DNA of 64,000 nt from Artemia franciscana (taxonomy: Eukaryota > Arthropoda > Branchiopoda > Anostraca > Artemiidae), in the NCBI RefSeq assembly GCF_032884065.1, contig NC_088867.1:59772317-59836316 (forward strand), given 5' to 3'. The notes under the pieces were generated by a model. That model saw nothing but the letters and a program-made list of their open reading frames with translations. It searched no databases and had not been told where the DNA came from. Positions within the stretch are counted from its first letter, which is position 1, and each line of letters opens with the position of its first letter. Below are positions 61,759 through 64,000 of this stretch, piece by piece. The position numbers and the translations under genes were made by a program.

Positions 61759-62905
61759 GCTTCTAGTGGAGAGATCCGGATGAAACTTGGTGGGTAGAAT
61801 AAGCACGTGTCGTAGATATGTGATTGACGTAACCGGACTAGATCCGCTCTCTTTGGGGGAGTTAGGGGTTCCAGTGCTTTGGCGAATTTGGTGCTTCTGG
61901 ACGTGTCAGGGCGATGGAAATGGTAGGCGTGTCAGGGACCTGCACAATTGACTTGATAAAGTCGTTTTCCCCGATTCGACCCTCTGAGGGGCTGACGGGA
62001 GAGGAAAAATTAGAAAAATTGAGGTATTTTGAACTTTCGAGTGGGTGATCGGATCTTAATGAATTTTGATATTTAGAAGGACCTTGTGTCTCAGGGCTCT
62101 TATTTTAAATCCTGACTGGCACTAAGCCTCTGATTTTTCCTTTTAAATCAATCCATTGATTCTTAGAATTTTGCTGTAGCTCATGCATTATCAGTTCTTG
62201 GCTCTTGGCATTTCCGACCTCGTCACAAGTGCCATGTGAGCTCTTAGCTCTTTACTCTTTTAATTCTTTCGTTCTGTTGGTCTGTCTGTCGGTCCCGGTT
62301 TTGCTACTTTAGGCACTCCCAGATAAGCTAGGACGATGAAATTTGGCAGGCGTATTAGGGACCAGACCAGATTAAATTAAAAATAGTCGTTTCCCCGATT
62401 TGACCATCTGGGAGGAGGAGTGGGGGGACGGTTAATTTGGAAAAATTGAAAAAATGAGATATTTTTAACTTACGAACGGGTGATCGGATCTTAATGAAAT
62501 ATGGTATTTAGAAGGATATCTTGTATCAGGGCTCTTATTTTATCTTTCGTCCGGATACAGTGTCATTGGGGGGGGGGGTCTGGAGGGGGAACCGGAAATC
62601 TTGGAAAAGGCTTAGAGTGGTGAGATCAGGATGAAACTTGGTGGGAAGGATAAGCATAAGTCCAAGATACGGGAATAACATAATCGGACCGAATCCGCTC
62701 TCTTTGGGGGAGCTTGGGGGGGGATCGGAAAAAATAGAAAAAATTAAGTATTTGTAACGGGTGACCGGATCTTAATGAAATTTGATATTCAGAAGGAACT
62801 CTTACTTAGAAGAGAGCTCTTATTTTAAATCCACACCAGATTCGGTGACTTTGGGGGGGAGAATAGGACGGGGGAACCAGAAATCGTGAATATGTAAAAA
62901 TTGAG
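61759..62905 (-). mobile_element. Dispersed repeat, copy D (reverse, composite)
   Basis: Reverse-strand version of copies A-C: GGATGAAACTTGGTGGG, GTGATTGACGTAACCGGA, TGATCGGATCTTAATGAA. It contains the left terminus (CACAAGTGCCATGTGAGCTC, CTTAGCTCTTTACTC) at 62221-62263, directly followed by a right-end region (GTCTGTCTGTCGGTCCCGGT, TACTTTAGGCACTCCCAGAT). It is therefore two truncated copies joined end to end. It sits exactly between two ~290-bp direct repeats. Confidence 0.82.
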
Positions 62906-63780
62906 CCATTGTTTACATATAGGCCTAGTATTGGTTATTGGGAAGTATAGAGACATTTTCAGGGGAGATTTTTTCTGGTGTGGGGGAGAGGGTTACGTGG
63001 GAGGACCTTTCCATGGAGGAATTTTTCTTGTGGAAAGAGAATTTCCATGGAGGAGGTGCTGGGTTTCTTAGCATTATTTAAAAAAAAAATCAGAAATTAA
63101 ATATAAAAAAACAAGTTTTTTCAACTGAAAGTAAGGAGCAACATAAAAACTGAAAACGAAAGAACCGAAATTACTACGTATATGAGGGGTTTGCCTCCTC
63201 GTCAATATCTCGCTCTTTATACCAAAGTATTTTTAGTAATTTCAAAAAAGCCATTTATTCTAATTGAACAGCATGTTACTTATATGAGGGAGTTTCTTCC
63301 CCTCGTCAGTGCCTCGCTCTTTACGCTAAAGTTAAGAGTTTTTTTTTTAAATAATGGCCGATATAAACAATAATTAGTTTGTGGTATTTTTGGGGCAATC
63401 TTAGCATTTAATATTATCTTAAGTAGCTTCGTAACTATGATTTTTATTTGATTATAAACCAAAGATATTTTATGTCTTCGGCTTGTGTTGTGATTAAAAA
63501 GAAAGTTCTTTTTCCAACTGAAAGTAAGGAACAATATTATAACTTAAAGCGAAGAGAAATTATTACGTATACGAGGGTGTTGCCCCCTTTTCAATACCTC
63601 ATTCTTTACGCTAATGTTTGACTTTTTGTTCCAGTTATCTAAGAATGACTCCTGACAGAAAAGGACCGTTTAATTATAATAATAAGCTTTTTACAAATTC
63701 ACAAACATTTTAGCGAAAAGAGGGAGGTACTGAGGAGGGGGCAACTCCCTCATATATGTAATAACAACCAAAAGAAAAAT
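62906..63780 (-). mobile_element. Dispersed repeat family 2, copy 4 (reverse orientation)
   Basis: Bases 62906-63195 are nearly identical to 61468-61758. After that it continues in the family with stem-loop arms at about 63178-63235, 63285-63335, 63559-63615 and 63707-63763 (CTCGCTCTTTACGCTAAAGT and variants). Confidence 0.82.
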
Positions 63781-64000
63781 CTGAGACAATTACGGTTCAA
63801 ATGGCTCGTGGTAACACTGGAGATGTTTTCGAAATGACATTTCACCTTTCCTTGTAATACCAGTTCTTTTTAAGTAACATCAAGATAGCTCAACACCAAA
63901 GACAGATTTCTTAGTTTTTTACTGTGTTATGTCTATTTGCCGTCTGTCAGAATGAAACCAGTTCAATCACTACGCGATGATTCAATGGAAATAACAGGCA
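63781..64000. other. PARP1 intron 3 at the window edge
   Basis: No gene, exon or repeat recognised. Confidence 0.4.

Overview
The window is nuclear DNA from an animal, most likely an arthropod. It is AT-rich, its coding sequence is split into short GT-AG exons, and most of it is introns full of repeats. Several dispersed repeats resemble ones I associate with brine shrimp (Artemia, Branchiopoda), but that is memory and not a search, so treat the taxon as tentative. Two host genes can be supported, both conserved animal genes recognised by exon-level protein similarity and consistent intron phases.

Minus strand, about 2.9-34.4 kb: AAAS, encoding the nuclear pore WD-repeat protein aladin. Nine coding exons read right to left, with phases that join without conflict into 481 codons. 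The last C-terminal part lies beyond the left edge. Its introns hold a ~157-bp tandem array (1-2920), hAT-like MITEs, a ~140-bp tandem array interrupted by a 2.7-kb dispersed repeat (7.5-11.2 kb), other MITEs, an (AT)n tract, a 2-kb element with ~365-bp terminal inverted repeats, a very uniform 40-bp minisatellite, and an RTE-like LINE remnant carrying a 33-bp minisatellite.

Between the genes, 34.4-43.4 kb: an inverted pair of ~1.1-kb LINE reverse-transcriptase remnants, another copy of the dispersed repeat, and an RTE-like reverse-transcriptase C-terminus.

Plus strand, 43.4 kb to beyond 54.6 kb: the 5' end of PARP1, three exons coding both N-terminal DNA-break-sensing zinc fingers. The first intron is packed with decayed LINE pieces and the second holds a ~500-bp (AT)n tract. 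The rest of PARP1 lies beyond the right edge. From 55.3 to 63.8 kb is a field of one repeat family in both orientations, marked by recurring long stem-loops.

AAAS and PARP1 are divergently oriented about 9 kb apart. They belong to different processes (nuclear pore; DNA repair) and I see no evidence of co-regulation. The most unusual signal is that four of the nine AAAS exons sit at the edge of a tandem duplication whose unit includes the splice site itself: three donors and one acceptor.
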